Of a stretch of 64,000 bases of DNA, positions 1-10,271 are shown piece after piece. The notes below the pieces were generated by a model. It saw only the letters and a program-made list of their open reading frames with translations, was not told where the DNA came from and searched no databases. How positions within the stretch are numbered: position 1 is the stretch's first letter; every line of letters begins with the position of its first letter. This DNA is from Bacteroidota bacterium (GTDB taxonomy: Bacteria > Bacteroidota > Bacteroidia > AKYH767-A > JAHEYN01), in the NCBI GenBank assembly GCA_023251555.1, contig JAHEYN010000004.1, positions 1 through 64,000 of the forward strand, written 5' to 3'. The position numbers and the translations under genes were made by a program.

Positions 1-1477
1 GATAACACAGGAGGGGAAAACCTCTGCAAGCATCCCGGGTGATATCGCTTTCGAGTTATATGACACTTACGGCTTTCCCGTTGACCTTACCGGGTTGATC
101 GCAAGGGAGCATTCTAAAACCCTTGATGTTAAAGGATTTGATGAGGCCATGGAAAAGCAAAAAGCGCGCTCCAGGAAGGCTTCTGCGGTTGACACGGCAG
201 ACTGGGTTCCGGTTCACGGGGATGGAGAAACCATTTTTACGGGCTATGATGTGCTCGAAAACGAGGTGAGGATTATGAAATACCGCAAGGTAGCCGCGAA
301 AAATAAAGAGCAGTATCAGCTTGTGTTTGACAAGACTCCTTTCTATGCCGAAAGCGGCGGACAGGTGGGAGATACAGGGGTGATTGTTTCCGGTAGGGAG
401 CAGGTGCATATTACGGATACTAAAAAAGAGAACAACCTTATAATTCACTATGCCGACCGCCTTCCGTCTGATCCCCGTGCCGTTTTCCGGGCAACTGTAA
501 CGCGTGAGCGGAGAGAAATGATTTCTGCCAACCATTCGGCCACCCATCTCCTGCATGCGGCGCTCAGGCAGGTGCTGGGGAAGCACGTTGCACAGAAGGG
601 CTCTCTTGTAAATGAAGATCATACCCGCTTTGATTTTTCTCATTTCGCCAAAATCGGGGGAGAGGAAATAAACAGGATTGAAGAAATCGTCAATAGCAGG
701 GTACGGCAGGATATTCTGCTTGCGGAGCAGCGTGATGTACCTCTGAAAAAAGCCATGGAAACGGGAGCCATGGCCCTGTTTGGCGAGAAATACGGGGAGC
801 TTGTACGAATTGTAACTTTTGACAGGAATTTTTCCGTGGAACTTTGCGGGGGCACTCACGTGCCTTCTACCGGCCGTATCGGTATGTTTAAGATTACTTC
901 CGAGAGTGCGGTATCGGCAGGCGTCAGGAGGATAGAAGCTGTTACCGCCGGTAAAGCCGAAGCCTATATAACCCGGGAGTTGGCGATCCTGGACCGCATC
1001 AGGGGATTGCTGAAAAATCCGAGAGATATTGAAAAAGGAGTAGAGGAGATTATCAGGCAGAATGTTCTGTTCAGCGGGCATGTGGATGCGCTTGTAAAAG
1101 AGAAAGTGTATGCATTGAAAGCAGAGCTTCTCCGTAAAATTAAAAAGACAGATGGCATTAACCTGATTGCAGAAATGGTTTACCTGCCTTCGGCAGCGGC
1201 AGTGAAAGATCTTTCCTTTTCAATCAGGAATGAAGTGAGTGATTTGTTTCTGATTCTTGGTGCGGAAATTGAAGGGAAGGCACACCTCTCCCTGATGATC
1301 TCGGAGAATCTTATAAAAGAAAGGAACCTGGAGGCAACCAGGATTATCAGGGAATTGTCAGCGGAGATAGAAGGCGGCGGGGGCGGGCAGCCTTTTTATG
1401 CCACTGCCGGCGGTAAAAAATCTTCCGGGCTGGCAATTGCGCTGAGCAAGGCAATAACTTTCATAAAAAAGAGTTAA
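1..1477 (+). CDS. alaS: Alanyl-tRNA synthetase, 3' part (cut by left edge)
   Basis: This enzyme charges tRNA-Ala with alanine in the cytoplasm and edits mischarged Ser/Gly. The frame is open from base 2 to the TAA at 1475, giving 491 visible residues of a family near 870, so the N-terminal catalytic half lies outside the window. The track start at 95 is only an internal TTG; upstream the frame reads AFELYDTYGFPVDLT, a family hallmark. The editing domain shows the zinc motif HSATHLLH, followed by CGGTHV. The C-Ala region ends in the typical glycine-rich stretch GGGGGQPFYATAGG. Nothing suggests damage; it is simply truncated by the window. Confidence 0.97.
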   Translation, partial: ITQEGKTSASIPGDIAFELYDTYGFPVDLTGLIAREHSKTLDVKGFDEAMEKQKARSRKASAVDTADWVPVHGDGETIFTGYDVLENEVRIMKYRKVAAKNKEQYQLVFDKTPFYAESGGQVGDTGVIVSGREQVHITDTKKENNLIIHYADRLPSDPRAVFRATVTRERREMISANHSATHLLHAALRQVLGKHVAQKGSLVNEDHTRFDFSHFAKIGGEEINRIEEIVNSRVRQDILLAEQRDVPLKKAMETGAMALFGEKYGELVRIVTFDRNFSVELCGGTHVPSTGRIGMFKITSESAVSAGVRRIEAVTAGKAEAYITRELAILDRIRGLLKNPRDIEKGVEEIIRQNVLFSGHVDALVKEKVYALKAELLRKIKKTDGINLIAEMVYLPSAAAVKDLSFSIRNEVSDLFLILGAEIEGKAHLSLMISENLIKERNLEATRIIRELSAEIEGGGGGQPFYATAGGKKSSGLAIALSKAITFIKKS

Positions 1478-1545
1478 AAAATGTCTTATAAATTATCTTA
1501 TTTCAAAAATATTATTACATTTAAAGTCAGAAAAGCAGGCTGCAG

Positions 1546-2049
1546 TTGAGAAAGACATTAAAATACGGAATTATCGTAGGCCTTACCAATACGCTGGTAA
1601 TGCTTTTCGAATACCTCATGGAATGGGATGTTTCCCCTTTGATGAGGAATGTGGGTTACGTGAGCCTTATTGTTCTTGCACTGGGGATATATTACGGTAT
1701 TAAGTCGAAGAGGGATAATGAGATGGAGGGATGTATCAGTTATACGCAGGCTTTACTCTCCGGTGTCCTGATAGCTTTGTTTGTTGGTATTATCACGGGA
1801 GCGTTTTCATACCTGTACTTCAGAAGCATCAATCCCGACCTTGCAGATATTCTTATCGGTGAAAAGGAAGAAATGATGAACAAGCTTCACCTCACGGATG
1901 AGAAAAAACTCAGGCAGCTCCAGTGGCTTCATACAGAATACTCCCCCAGGGGGCAGATGATATTCAGTTTTGCCAACTCCCTTTTACTGGGTGTTATATT
2001 TTCTTCAATCTCGTCCTTTTTTCTTCATATCAGGAGAAGCGAGAGGTAG
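1546..2049 (+). CDS. DUF4199 family membrane protein
   Basis: This 167-residue protein is predicted to lie in the inner membrane, with four hydrophobic segments (about residues 8-25, 32-50, 66-90 and 140-160). A charged loop with the string GEKEEMMNKL lies between the third and fourth. The layout matches DUF4199, a Bacteroidota family of unknown function. The start is a TTG 68 nt after alaS; the ATG at 1481 is out of frame, so TTG is the best in-frame choice. It could be read through from alaS. It converges on ctaA, with only 6 nt between the two stops. Confidence 0.8.
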   Translation: MRKTLKYGIIVGLTNTLVMLFEYLMEWDVSPLMRNVGYVSLIVLALGIYYGIKSKRDNEMEGCISYTQALLSGVLIALFVGIITGAFSYLYFRSINPDLADILIGEKEEMMNKLHLTDEKKLRQLQWLHTEYSPRGQMIFSFANSLLLGVIFSSISSFFLHIRRSER

Positions 2050-2055
2050 CCAGTC

Positions 2056-3090
2056 CTATCCCTTATTCAGCCTGTGATTCATAAAAACCAGGGCCGTAAG
2101 AAGCACAAACGCTCCTGCCTGGTGAAGCACTCCCATTACTACGGGAACGGCGTAAAGCAGGGTAATGACTCCCAGGGTGTATTGTACAATTAAGGTTATT
2201 ACTGAAATGTTAACTGAAATTTTTTCTCTGCCCGAAAGATTGTATTTGCGTGTAAGCCACCAGAAGGCGATGAGCAGGCAGGACAGTCCCCCTGCAAGTA
2301 TGCGGTGAACAAACTGCACTCCTGCAAGATTTTCGGTGATGTTGCTGCCGAATGAGCTCATTGCTGTGACAGCAGAAGGAATCCAATCTTCTCCCATTTT
2401 CGGAAAGGTATTGTATATTTTCCCGGCATGCAGCCCGGCAACAAAAGCTCCATACACAATCTGCAGCAGGGCAAGCGGGAGCAATGTTGCTGCAAAAACC
2501 CTCATGCCTGCCGGGAGTTTGGGTTTTCCGGTTCCCGTGCGGGGATAGATTTCATCCAGGGCGAACCACAGGATAAAAGAATAGGTTAAAAAGGCTGTGA
2601 AAAGGTGCAGCGCAAGCCTGTAATGGCTTACACGGGGATTGTCAACCAGTCCGCTTTTTACCATATACCATCCTATAAAGCCCTGGAGCCCGCCCAGCAA
2701 AAAAACAAAAACAGATTTACGGATAAGGGCTTTGTCCAGCCTTTTCCTGAGGAGAAAGTAGAAAAAAGGAACAATGAATACAATCCCCGTAAGCCTTCCC
2801 GTGAGCCGGTGAAGATATTCCCACCAGAAGATAGACTTGAATGCTCCCATGTCCATGTCATAATTCACCTTCTGAAACTGGGGAGACTGCCTGTACTTTT
2901 CGTATAGCTCCTGCCAGTTTTCCTGCGTTACAGGCGGAAGCGCACCCATCAGCACATTCCATTCAGTAATAGAGAGCCCGGAGCCGGTAAGGCGTGTGAT
3001 GCCCCCGATAATCACCATTGAAAAAATAAGCAGGCATCCTGCCAATAGCCAGGTTACTATTCCTTTATCGTAGGGGCGGATGTTTGTCAT
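2056..3090 (-). CDS. ctaA: Heme A synthase (COX15/CtaA family)
   Basis: This integral membrane enzyme hydroxylates the methyl group of heme O to make heme A for aa3-type cytochrome oxidases. About eight hydrophobic segments are visible. The histidines expected to bind heme or substrate occur in EYLHRL, VSHYRLALH, VQFVHRI and VLHQAGA. The N-terminus has the family string GGITRLTGSGLS. The track starts at 3123, but the ATG at 3090 (MTNIRPYD) is preferred because it puts the first membrane helix at the usual distance. No heme O synthase or oxidase subunits lie nearby, so it is a lone gene here. It implies aerobic respiration. Confidence 0.93.
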   Translation of the reverse strand: MTNIRPYDKGIVTWLLAGCLLIFSMVIIGGITRLTGSGLSITEWNVLMGALPPVTQENWQELYEKYRQSPQFQKVNYDMDMGAFKSIFWWEYLHRLTGRLTGIVFIVPFFYFLLRKRLDKALIRKSVFVFLLGGLQGFIGWYMVKSGLVDNPRVSHYRLALHLFTAFLTYSFILWFALDEIYPRTGTGKPKLPAGMRVFAATLLPLALLQIVYGAFVAGLHAGKIYNTFPKMGEDWIPSAVTAMSSFGSNITENLAGVQFVHRILAGGLSCLLIAFWWLTRKYNLSGREKISVNISVITLIVQYTLGVITLLYAVPVVMGVLHQAGAFVLLTALVFMNHRLNKG

Positions 3091-3297
3091 AGGTTTCGGG
3101 GAACCAGGGAAGTCCCCACCCATAAAAAATTACTTTGACAGGCAATACAGGCTGCCTAGTATATAGATATAGATGTAGGAATTCCTATGCAAAAGAGAAA
3201 ATTAATATTCAATAAAACAACAATATTTTGGCAATAAAGGATATTATTAATTCAGCAACTAATTCAAACTGAGCCACCACCAAAAAAGCAGCATTTT

Positions 3298-3327
3298 TTT
3301 GAGGGAGTTAAGTTTTTTATAATTTCG
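3298..3327 (+). promoter_or_regulatory. Probable gdhA promoter
   Basis: TTTG, then 18 nt, then TAATTTCG, one mismatch from the Bacteroidota -7 consensus TAnnTTTG. The predicted start of transcription is about 25 nt before the gdhA ATG. Confidence 0.35.
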
Positions 3328-3343
3328 CTTCACTTTAATCTAA

Positions 3344-4729
<1,386 letters not shown>

Positions 4730-4749
4730 GCACTCTCATTACAGACAGG

Positions 4750-4801
4750 AAAAGAACCAAAGGGCAGATGAAAGCATGATTCTCTCTTTGGTTCTTTTTT
4801 A
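4750..4801 (+). terminator. Rho-independent terminator of gdhA
   Basis: A 13-bp perfect stem (AAAAGAACCAAAG pairing with CTTTGGTTCTTTT) with a 23-nt loop runs into a T tract, 21 nt after the gdhA stop. Confidence 0.8.
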
Positions 4802-4877
4802 TACAGAGCGACATAATACGTACACGCCTTCGTTATTCTGTCATTCATTATCTTACACCCGCTGAACAAATACCCTC

Positions 4878-5543
4878 ATGTACACTATTCATAAAGAAGG
4901 TTATTCCACATTAATTATTGGCTTTATCGTACTGGCGGGAATCAATACGCTTACTGCCTACTTCCATATTTTTCCTTCATGGCTGACGATTGTTCTAAGG
5001 CTCTTGTCTGTTGGAGTTTTCCTGCTGCTGCTGAATTTTTTCAGGAATCCCCCGAGGCATACTCCCGTGAGTGAGAATTCCATTATTGCCCCCGCCGACG
5101 GGAAAGTTGTTGTCATAGAAGAAGTGTACGAGCCTGAATATTTCAAGGAAAAAAGATTACAGGTTTCTGTTTTCATGTCACCGCTTAATGTTCACGTAAA
5201 CCGCTACCCGGTGAGCGGCAGGATTAAGTATTACAGGTATCACCCGGGGAAATACCTTGTGGCATGGCATCCCAAGTCATCTGTCCTGAATGAACGTACC
5301 AGCGTGGTTGTTGAAAAGCAGAATGGGTTTTCTGTCCTGGTAAGGCAGATTGCCGGTGTGCTTGCAAGGCGGATTGTATGTTATGCAAAAGAGCAGGCTG
5401 ATGCCAGGCAGGGGGAAGAACTGGGCTTTATAAAGTTTGGTTCGAGGGTAGATCTTTTTCTTCCCCTGGGAACTAAGATAAAAGTCCGTGTGAATGATCA
5501 GGTTACCGGTGGGGAAACGGTATTAGCCGAAATTGCAGACTAA
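4878..5543 (+). CDS. psd: Phosphatidylserine decarboxylase, short pyruvoyl type
   Basis: This membrane-bound enzyme converts phosphatidylserine to phosphatidylethanolamine. The 221-residue length and two N-terminal membrane segments (about 12-28 and 34-54) match the short PSD class. APADGK near residue 71 is the family's N-terminal motif. The self-cleavage site is in KFGSRVDLFLP, with Gly188-Ser189; cleavage would give a beta chain of 188 residues and an alpha chain of 33 carrying the pyruvoyl group. The partner pssA is not adjacent. It stands between the gdhA terminator and a palindromic repeat, so it probably has its own transcript, but I see no clear promoter box. Confidence 0.94.
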   Translation: MYTIHKEGYSTLIIGFIVLAGINTLTAYFHIFPSWLTIVLRLLSVGVFLLLLNFFRNPPRHTPVSENSIIAPADGKVVVIEEVYEPEYFKEKRLQVSVFMSPLNVHVNRYPVSGRIKYYRYHPGKYLVAWHPKSSVLNERTSVVVEKQNGFSVLVRQIAGVLARRIVCYAKEQADARQGEELGFIKFGSRVDLFLPLGTKIKVRVNDQVTGGETVLAEIAD

Positions 5544-5594
5544 ATACTTTTCTTTCAGATCATACGTTTTAATTGTGAAATAAATTGGTATTAA

Positions 5595-5650
5595 CCCCGG
5601 GGCAAGCCCCGGACCTTCTTGTCCGCCGTAGCGGAACGCGAAGGCGGATT
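5595..5650. repeat. GC-rich double palindrome, REP-like
   Basis: Two adjacent inverted repeats lie in an otherwise AT-rich gap: CCGGGGC-AA-GCCCCGG (5597-5612), and TCCGCC...GGCGGA (5622-5648), the latter with a nested TCCGC-CGTA-GCGGA hairpin. The composition is unlike the flanks. It resembles a REP/BIME-type dispersed element, but only one copy is seen in this window. Confidence 0.5.
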
Positions 5651-5665
5651 AAAAAATACAGAGAC

Positions 5666-5920
5666 ATGAAAAAGTTAGTTTTATGTGCAGCCGCAGTTGG
5701 TTTCTTTATGACGGCCCTGGCGGGTGGAACTCAGTCAGGTAACACAGCTACTCCGGCGAAAAGTGCGTGCTGTAAAAAATCCTGCCACTCTGCCCGTGCA
5801 AAGAAAGATGGCGCTTCGGGTTGCAGGAGCGACAGCACATCCTGCTTGTCGAAACCGGCGGAAAAGGTAAAGGAAGAAAAAAAGGAGAATGTTTCTCCGG
5901 CCGGGAATCCTGCGAAGTAA
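5666..5920 (+). CDS. Small secreted cysteine-rich protein
   Basis: An 84-residue protein that I do not recognise as a named family. A signal peptide of about 20 residues (MKKLVLCAAAVGFFMTALAG) precedes a short exported part with five cysteines (35, 36, 40, 53, 60; core CCKKSCHSARAKK), then a lysine/glutamate-rich tail. The cysteine near residue 7 lies inside the hydrophobic core and does not make a convincing lipobox. The track start at 5585 runs through the upstream palindromes, so the ATG at 5666 is preferred. A role in metal binding or redox buffering of the periplasm is possible but only a guess. Its stop lies 5 nt from that of the convergent HAD gene. Confidence 0.6.
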   Translation: MKKLVLCAAAVGFFMTALAGGTQSGNTATPAKSACCKKSCHSARAKKDGASGCRSDSTSCLSKPAEKVKEEKKENVSPAGNPAK

Positions 5921-5925
5921 CGGGC

Positions 5926-6621
5926 TCAGAGAATATTCTTCAGATCACCGAGGCAGTTGATTTCGTATGTCGGGGCTGCATTATGAGGTTTTTTACCGGG
6001 GTTAAAGAAAACCTGGTCCAGTCCTGCATTTTTTGCGCCGTGTATATCAGCCGAAAGGCTGTCGCCTATCATCAGGCTTTCATTTCTTTTGGCGCGTGCC
6101 AGCGAAAGGGAATGAATAAAAATTTTGCGGTCCGGCTTTTTGCACCCTGCCATTTCTGAAGTTATGATCCGGGTGAAAAATTTTTTAAGCCCTGAAGTTC
6201 TAATTTTCGTGAACTGCACTTCTTCAAACCCGTTGGTAATCACATGCAGGGAATATTTTTCTTTCAGGTAAGAGAGTACCGGGAATGCATGGGGGATAAG
6301 GGTAGTCTTACGGGATGCAAGTGAAATATATTCATCTGAAATCTGGCGGGAAAGTTCTTTTTGTTCAATCCCCAGATCCCGGAAAGTATTATCAAAGCGA
6401 AGATTCCTCAGTGTTTCCCTGTCAATTTTTTCGTACCGGTATTGTTCCCATAAAAGCTCATTGTGGTGCTTATAGGTCTTGATAAAGTTTTCTGGTTTTT
6501 CCACCCCGTGGTGCTGCAGGGAATGCTTGTGATAAAGTTCGGTGAGGGCTTCGGCGGAGTTGCTCTCGAAGTCCCATATAGTCTGGTCGAGGTCAAAAAA
6601 AATGTGCCGGTATGTTTTCAT
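5926..6621 (-). CDS. YjjG-like HAD-superfamily 5'-nucleotidase
   Basis: A predicted cytoplasmic phosphatase of the HAD YjjG group, which removes phosphate from pyrimidine and non-canonical nucleoside monophosphates. At 231 residues it has the usual size. Motif I is FFDLDQT at residues 8-14, motif II is in VITNGF, a conserved Lys lies in CKKPD, and the acidic motif IV is GDSLSADIHGAKNAG. The helical cap lies between motifs I and II. The track ORF begins at 6900 inside the upstream gene; the ATG at 6621 is right, because it overlaps the upstream TGA as ATGA, a sign of translational coupling. Substrate assignment is inferred from family. Confidence 0.88.
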   Translation of the reverse strand: MKTYRHIFFDLDQTIWDFESNSAEALTELYHKHSLQHHGVEKPENFIKTYKHHNELLWEQYRYEKIDRETLRNLRFDNTFRDLGIEQKELSRQISDEYISLASRKTTLIPHAFPVLSYLKEKYSLHVITNGFEEVQFTKIRTSGLKKFFTRIITSEMAGCKKPDRKIFIHSLSLARAKRNESLMIGDSLSADIHGAKNAGLDQVFFNPGKKPHNAAPTYEINCLGDLKNIL

Positions 6622-7190
6622 TTGATTATCTCCGTTTGAAGGTCGGAGATGCTCACGATGTGGTAAATCTGTACCAGGGTGGTAATCACCAGCGACCAAA
6701 GTAAAACGGAGCAGAACATGTAAAGCAGCACCTTCTTTCGGTTGGAAACGAGCCTGGTGGCGAGGAAGGTTCCGACCGGTATTGAAATCAGCACGGGCGA
6801 CAGCAAAGCAATGCCGAAGAGTCCGTACTTTCTCCAGATACGCACGATTCTTCTGTTTCTCGGGGTAAAGATCCTGTGCCTGGTTCCGGGGGGAGGCCAT
6901 GAGAGCGTACCAATTTCATGAGAGTATTGCCTCAGGTTTTTTTTCCTCGGGACGAAGAATTTTCTGTAGAAAAATTTCAGCCTGAACCAGCGTTTCGCAA
7001 TCCATTTCCAGCAGGAGATAAAGAATTCATTATAGTAGGAAACCAGCCACACTCCTGCCATTCCTCCTGCGGTTGTCAGGAGGATGGTTTCGGCAAATCC
7101 AAAATCATACAGGTAAGCAAGCGGAGGTCCTGCGACAAATTTCACTGCGCTGCATACAAGGACGCTGAATATTTTTACTGCTGTATCCAC
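6618..7190 (-). CDS. Polytopic membrane protein, possibly small-multidrug-export-like
   Basis: A 190-residue protein with hydrophobic segments near residues 8-28, 33-52, 123-143 and 150-175, separated by a very basic central loop rich in Arg and Lys. The glycine/proline-bearing segment FGIALLSPVLISIPVGTFLA recalls the putative small multidrug export family (PF06695), but the match is by eye and weak. It is translationally coupled (ATGA) to the downstream HAD phosphatase. About 107 nt without a clear promoter box separate it from fabG upstream. Function is unknown. Confidence 0.6.
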   Translation of the reverse strand: MDTAVKIFSVLVCSAVKFVAGPPLAYLYDFGFAETILLTTAGGMAGVWLVSYYNEFFISCWKWIAKRWFRLKFFYRKFFVPRKKNLRQYSHEIGTLSWPPPGTRHRIFTPRNRRIVRIWRKYGLFGIALLSPVLISIPVGTFLATRLVSNRKKVLLYMFCSVLLWSLVITTLVQIYHIVSISDLQTEIIK

Positions 7191-7297
7191 CTCCGTGTGA
7201 GATGTATTCCGAAGTTACATTAACTTTTGGAAAAGGACCAATAAATATCGGGGGATTTTTTTCACTATGCAGTCAATAAGACTGGTTTTATGCAGCA

Positions 7298-8041
7298 TTA
7301 AGAATACAATCCTCCGTTCAGGTGCAGGGTTTGTCCTGTCATGTACGAAGCCTGTTCGCTGCAGAGGTAAATGATGCATCGGGCGGCTTCTGATGGGTTT
7401 CCGAATTCATCTTTTGGGATGGAGTGTTGTATTTTTTCCCTGAGATCCGCCGGGATACGGTGCAGCATACCCGTCGTTCCGGTGTTAAAGTATCCGAGGC
7501 ACAACGTATTTACAGTGATATTGTTTTTAGCTGCTTCCTTAGCTGTTGCCTTTGTGAATCCTTCGAGCCCTGCTTTGGATGCGGCATAGGCAGCAGTTCC
7601 GGGTACACCTGTTTTTGCCACCACCGATGAGATATTGATGATCCGCCCGAAGTTGTTTTTTTTCATCAGGGGCAGCACTTCCCTTGCCAGCAGGAAGGGA
7701 GCGGTAAGGTTTACTGCTAGGGTGTCATTCCATTGTTTCAGGGTAAGGTTGCGGACAGTGCCGTCAATGGAAATACCTGCGTTGTTAATGAGAATATCTA
7801 TGCTGCCGAAGTCTTTAAGCGCATCTGCCACCAGCGAACACGCCTGTTGCTCTGAGGTGATATCCGCCCGGTAAGCTTTAACCCTGACTTTAAAAGATTC
7901 CAGGGATTTGAGAAGTTCGCCGATCTTTTCTTTTCCTGTATTGTATTGCAGTGCTAAGCTATATCCTTCCTTTGCGAGTGCTTCTGCGTAATATTTTCCC
8001 AGCCCGCCGGACGCCCCTGTAAGCAGCACTGTTCTATTCAT
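7298..8041 (-). CDS. SDR-family 3-oxoacyl-ACP reductase-like
   Basis: A 247-residue short-chain dehydrogenase of the FabG type, which uses NAD(P)H to reduce a keto group. It shows the cofactor loop TGASGGLG at residues 8-15, NNAG near residue 88, the catalytic serine in INISSVV, and the catalytic pair in YAASK. Context does not tie it to the core fatty-acid operon: it lies 9 nt downstream of a FemAB-like gene and is probably cotranscribed with it. FabG-like paralogs are common, so the substrate may be a specialised acyl chain or sugar lipid. Confidence 0.85.
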   Translation of the reverse strand: MNRTVLLTGASGGLGKYYAEALAKEGYSLALQYNTGKEKIGELLKSLESFKVRVKAYRADITSEQQACSLVADALKDFGSIDILINNAGISIDGTVRNLTLKQWNDTLAVNLTAPFLLAREVLPLMKKNNFGRIINISSVVAKTGVPGTAAYAASKAGLEGFTKATAKEAAKNNITVNTLCLGYFNTGTTGMLHRIPADLREKIQHSIPKDEFGNPSEAARCIIYLCSEQASYMTGQTLHLNGGLYS

Positions 8042-8050
8042 AAAAAGAAT

Positions 8051-8959
8051 TTATTTCAACCACCGTATGATATGCGGAAGGTTATTTTTTGAGAGATGTA
8101 AATATACATAATCTTTGGCTCCGAATCCTTTATTAAAGCGGGCTACGGATTCGGCCATGGATCCTCCGAAGTCAAAATTTTTTCCTGTTCCCGCGTGAAG
8201 GCTTATGTAATGGTCCATGAGCATGGACATGGCACCGGACTCCCTGCCTTTTTCGGAGGCAGCCCCTTTAAGGTAGATAATCCGGTCATGGCTCTGCATG
8301 AAGTGTGCTGCGGCATGAAGTGCTCCGCCGGGATCATATACGCCGAGGCTTTCGCCTTTGCTGTGCGAGGAGAGAGTATTGATAAGATTAAACAGATTTT
8401 TGTAGTCATCGTTATGAAATACGCCCGGGCGGTTGCCGCGTGAAGAGCGGAATATCCGGATCACCTCACTGGCTTCTACAGGTTTAACAGAGAGTCTGAA
8501 TGCCATTGCTTTTTTAAGATTTCTTTTCAGGTTATCGGAGTAAGCAAGGCGGATGGCATCTATACCGGGCTGCAGGGAAACAAACTGGCTTTTTCTTTCT
8601 TCAATCCTAAAGGCTGCATTTGATGTGCCAGGGGCCTGCCGGAGCCCGAGTTCTGTGTATAGAAACTCTCCCGGGATATGGCGCAGGAACTCATCCGTCT
8701 TTGCGTTTGCGGGAGAGTGTACCGAGAAGAGCCCGAGTTGGTTCATGAAAAAAGGCTGGAATACATAGCGGATACCCCATTTCTTTTTCCATGGCAAAGG
8801 GAATACGTATTCGTAATCCCCTTCTACCAGAGCATCCCACTGATCACATACTGAGTCGAGATACCAGGAATAGGCGAAGATAATCCCGTTGGAAGCGCCG
8901 TCAATGCAGGCGTCCCATTTCTTTGTGTCAATGTCTTTGTATCTGATGTGGCGGATCAA
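8051..8959 (-). CDS. FemAB-like GNAT acyltransferase
   Basis: A 302-residue protein with the double-GNAT look of the FemAB/lysylphosphatidylglycerol-type group common in Bacteroidota. Supporting features are the N-terminal SYSWYLDSVCDQW-like region, the LKRNLKKA segment, and a C-terminal acetyltransferase half with HAAAHFM and a GGSMAESVARFNKGFGA motif. FemAB enzymes add amino acids from charged tRNA to peptidoglycan precursors, but many Bacteroidota members sit with glycan genes and their substrates are unknown. The downstream SDR follows after 9 nt. A second, shorter FemAB-like gene occurs at 51.6 kb inside the polysaccharide locus. Confidence 0.75.
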   Translation of the reverse strand: MIRHIRYKDIDTKKWDACIDGASNGIIFAYSWYLDSVCDQWDALVEGDYEYVFPLPWKKKWGIRYVFQPFFMNQLGLFSVHSPANAKTDEFLRHIPGEFLYTELGLRQAPGTSNAAFRIEERKSQFVSLQPGIDAIRLAYSDNLKRNLKKAMAFRLSVKPVEASEVIRIFRSSRGNRPGVFHNDDYKNLFNLINTLSSHSKGESLGVYDPGGALHAAAHFMQSHDRIIYLKGAASEKGRESGAMSMLMDHYISLHAGTGKNFDFGGSMAESVARFNKGFGAKDYVYLHLSKNNLPHIIRWLK

Positions 8960-9013
8960 AGCGGCCAGGTCTGTATGTTTCTCTTTTCCTGCAGCGGAAC
9001 CCAGGATAATCCT

Positions 9014-10252
9014 TTACCCCAGTTTTTCTTTCAGGTTGCTATCAATTGCAGCAAGAAAGTCTTCCGAGTTAAGGTATTGCTCCTTGCTGGTTTTATTCCC
9101 GTGAATACACACAGCGAGGTCTTTGGTCATTTTCCCGGACTCGACTGTTTGGATACAGACTTTTTCAAGGGTATTGCAGAAGGTTGCCAGGGCATCATTT
9201 TTATCAAGCATAGCCCTGAAAGCAAGGCCTCTTGTCCAGGCGAAGATAGATGCAATGGGATTGGTGGAGGTAGGCTTACCCTGCTGGTAGTCGCGGTAGT
9301 GGCGGGTTACGGTGCCGTGTGCAGCTTCGGCTTCCATGGTGGACCCGTCCGGGGTTACGAGGGTTGAAGTCATGAGCCCGAGGGAGCCGAAGCCCTGTGC
9401 TACCGTATCACTCTGCACATCTCCGTCGTAATTTTTACATGCCCAGACAAAGTTTCCGTTCCATTTCAGGGCTGACGCCACCATGTCATCAATGAGGCGG
9501 TGTTCGTAGGTAATGCCTGCTGACTGGAACTTCGCTTTAAATTCTTTCTCATAAATTTCCTGGAAGATGTCTTTAAAGCGCCCGTCGTATTTTTTCAGGA
9601 TGGTATTTTTCGTGGAGAGGTAGAGCGGCCATTTTTTCAGGAGCGCCTGGTTGAAGCAGGCGTATGCAAATCCGCGGATAGATTCATCTGTATTGTACAT
9701 AGCCATTGCCACGCCATCACTTTTAAAATTGAACACTTCGAAAGACTGTGCAGGGCTGCCGTCGTCAGGAGTGAAAGAGATAGTCAGCTTGCCTTTGCCT
9801 TTTGTCACAAAGTCGGTTGCACGGTACTGGTCGCCGAAGGCATGGCGGCCGATACAGATGGGTGCGGTCCAGTTGGGAACAAGGCGGGGCACATTGTTCA
9901 TCACAATGGGTTCGCGGAAAACAGTGCCGTCAAGGATATTACGGATTGTGCCGTTGGGAGACTTCCACATTTGTTTCAGGCCGAACTCTTTCACGCGTGC
10001 CTCATCGGGGGTGATAGTTGCGCATTTAATGCCGACATTAAATTTTTTTATAGCTTCTGCAGCTTCCACGGTAACCCGGTCGGCTGTGGCGTCTCGGTTT
10101 TCCATGCCGAGGTCATAATATTTAATATCGAGGTCGAGATAAGGCAGGATGAGTTTTTCCTTTATCCATTTCCAGATGATGCGTGTCATCTCATCTCCGT
10201 CGAGTTCAACGATGGGATTGGTAACTTTTATTTTTCTGCTGTTCATATTCAT
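9014..10252 (-). CDS. icd: NADP-dependent isocitrate dehydrogenase, eukaryote-like type
   Basis: This TCA-cycle enzyme oxidises isocitrate to 2-oxoglutarate and CO2 with NADP. The 412-residue length, the start [15 protein letters not shown] and the substrate motif [18 protein letters not shown] mark the homodimeric eukaryote-like class (human IDH1/IDH2 relatives), not the E. coli Icd class. The Arg/Asp cluster for Mg-isocitrate is visible around LDGTVFREP and [22 protein letters not shown] is the cofactor region. An alternative ATG two codons in (10246) is equally possible. It lies 19 nt downstream of the M16 protease gene and may share its transcript. It supplies 2-oxoglutarate for gdhA at 3.4 kb. 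Confidence 0.96.
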   Translation of the reverse strand: MNMNSRKIKVTNPIVELDGDEMTRIIWKWIKEKLILPYLDLDIKYYDLGMENRDATADRVTVEAAEAIKKFNVGIKCATITPDEARVKEFGLKQMWKSPNGTIRNILDGTVFREPIVMNNVPRLVPNWTAPICIGRHAFGDQYRATDFVTKGKGKLTISFTPDDGSPAQSFEVFNFKSDGVAMAMYNTDESIRGFAYACFNQALLKKWPLYLSTKNTILKKYDGRFKDIFQEIYEKEFKAKFQSAGITYEHRLIDDMVASALKWNGNFVWACKNYDGDVQSDTVAQGFGSLGLMTSTLVTPDGSTMEAEAAHGTVTRHYRDYQQGKPTSTNPIASIFAWTRGLAFRAMLDKNDALATFCNTLEKVCIQTVESGKMTKDLAVCIHGNKTSKEQYLNSEDFLAAIDSNLKEKLG

Positions 10253-10271
10253 ACATAAACGGTTTAGCGTC

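Noticed and set aside
56-1081. 341-residue minus-strand ORF opposite alaS
   Set aside because: Shadow of alaS; no family features, while the plus frame has clear alanyl-tRNA synthetase motifs.
6622-6900. N-terminal extension of the HAD ORF in the track
   Set aside because: It lies entirely within the upstream membrane-protein gene in another frame; the ATGA overlap at 6618-6621 marks the true start.
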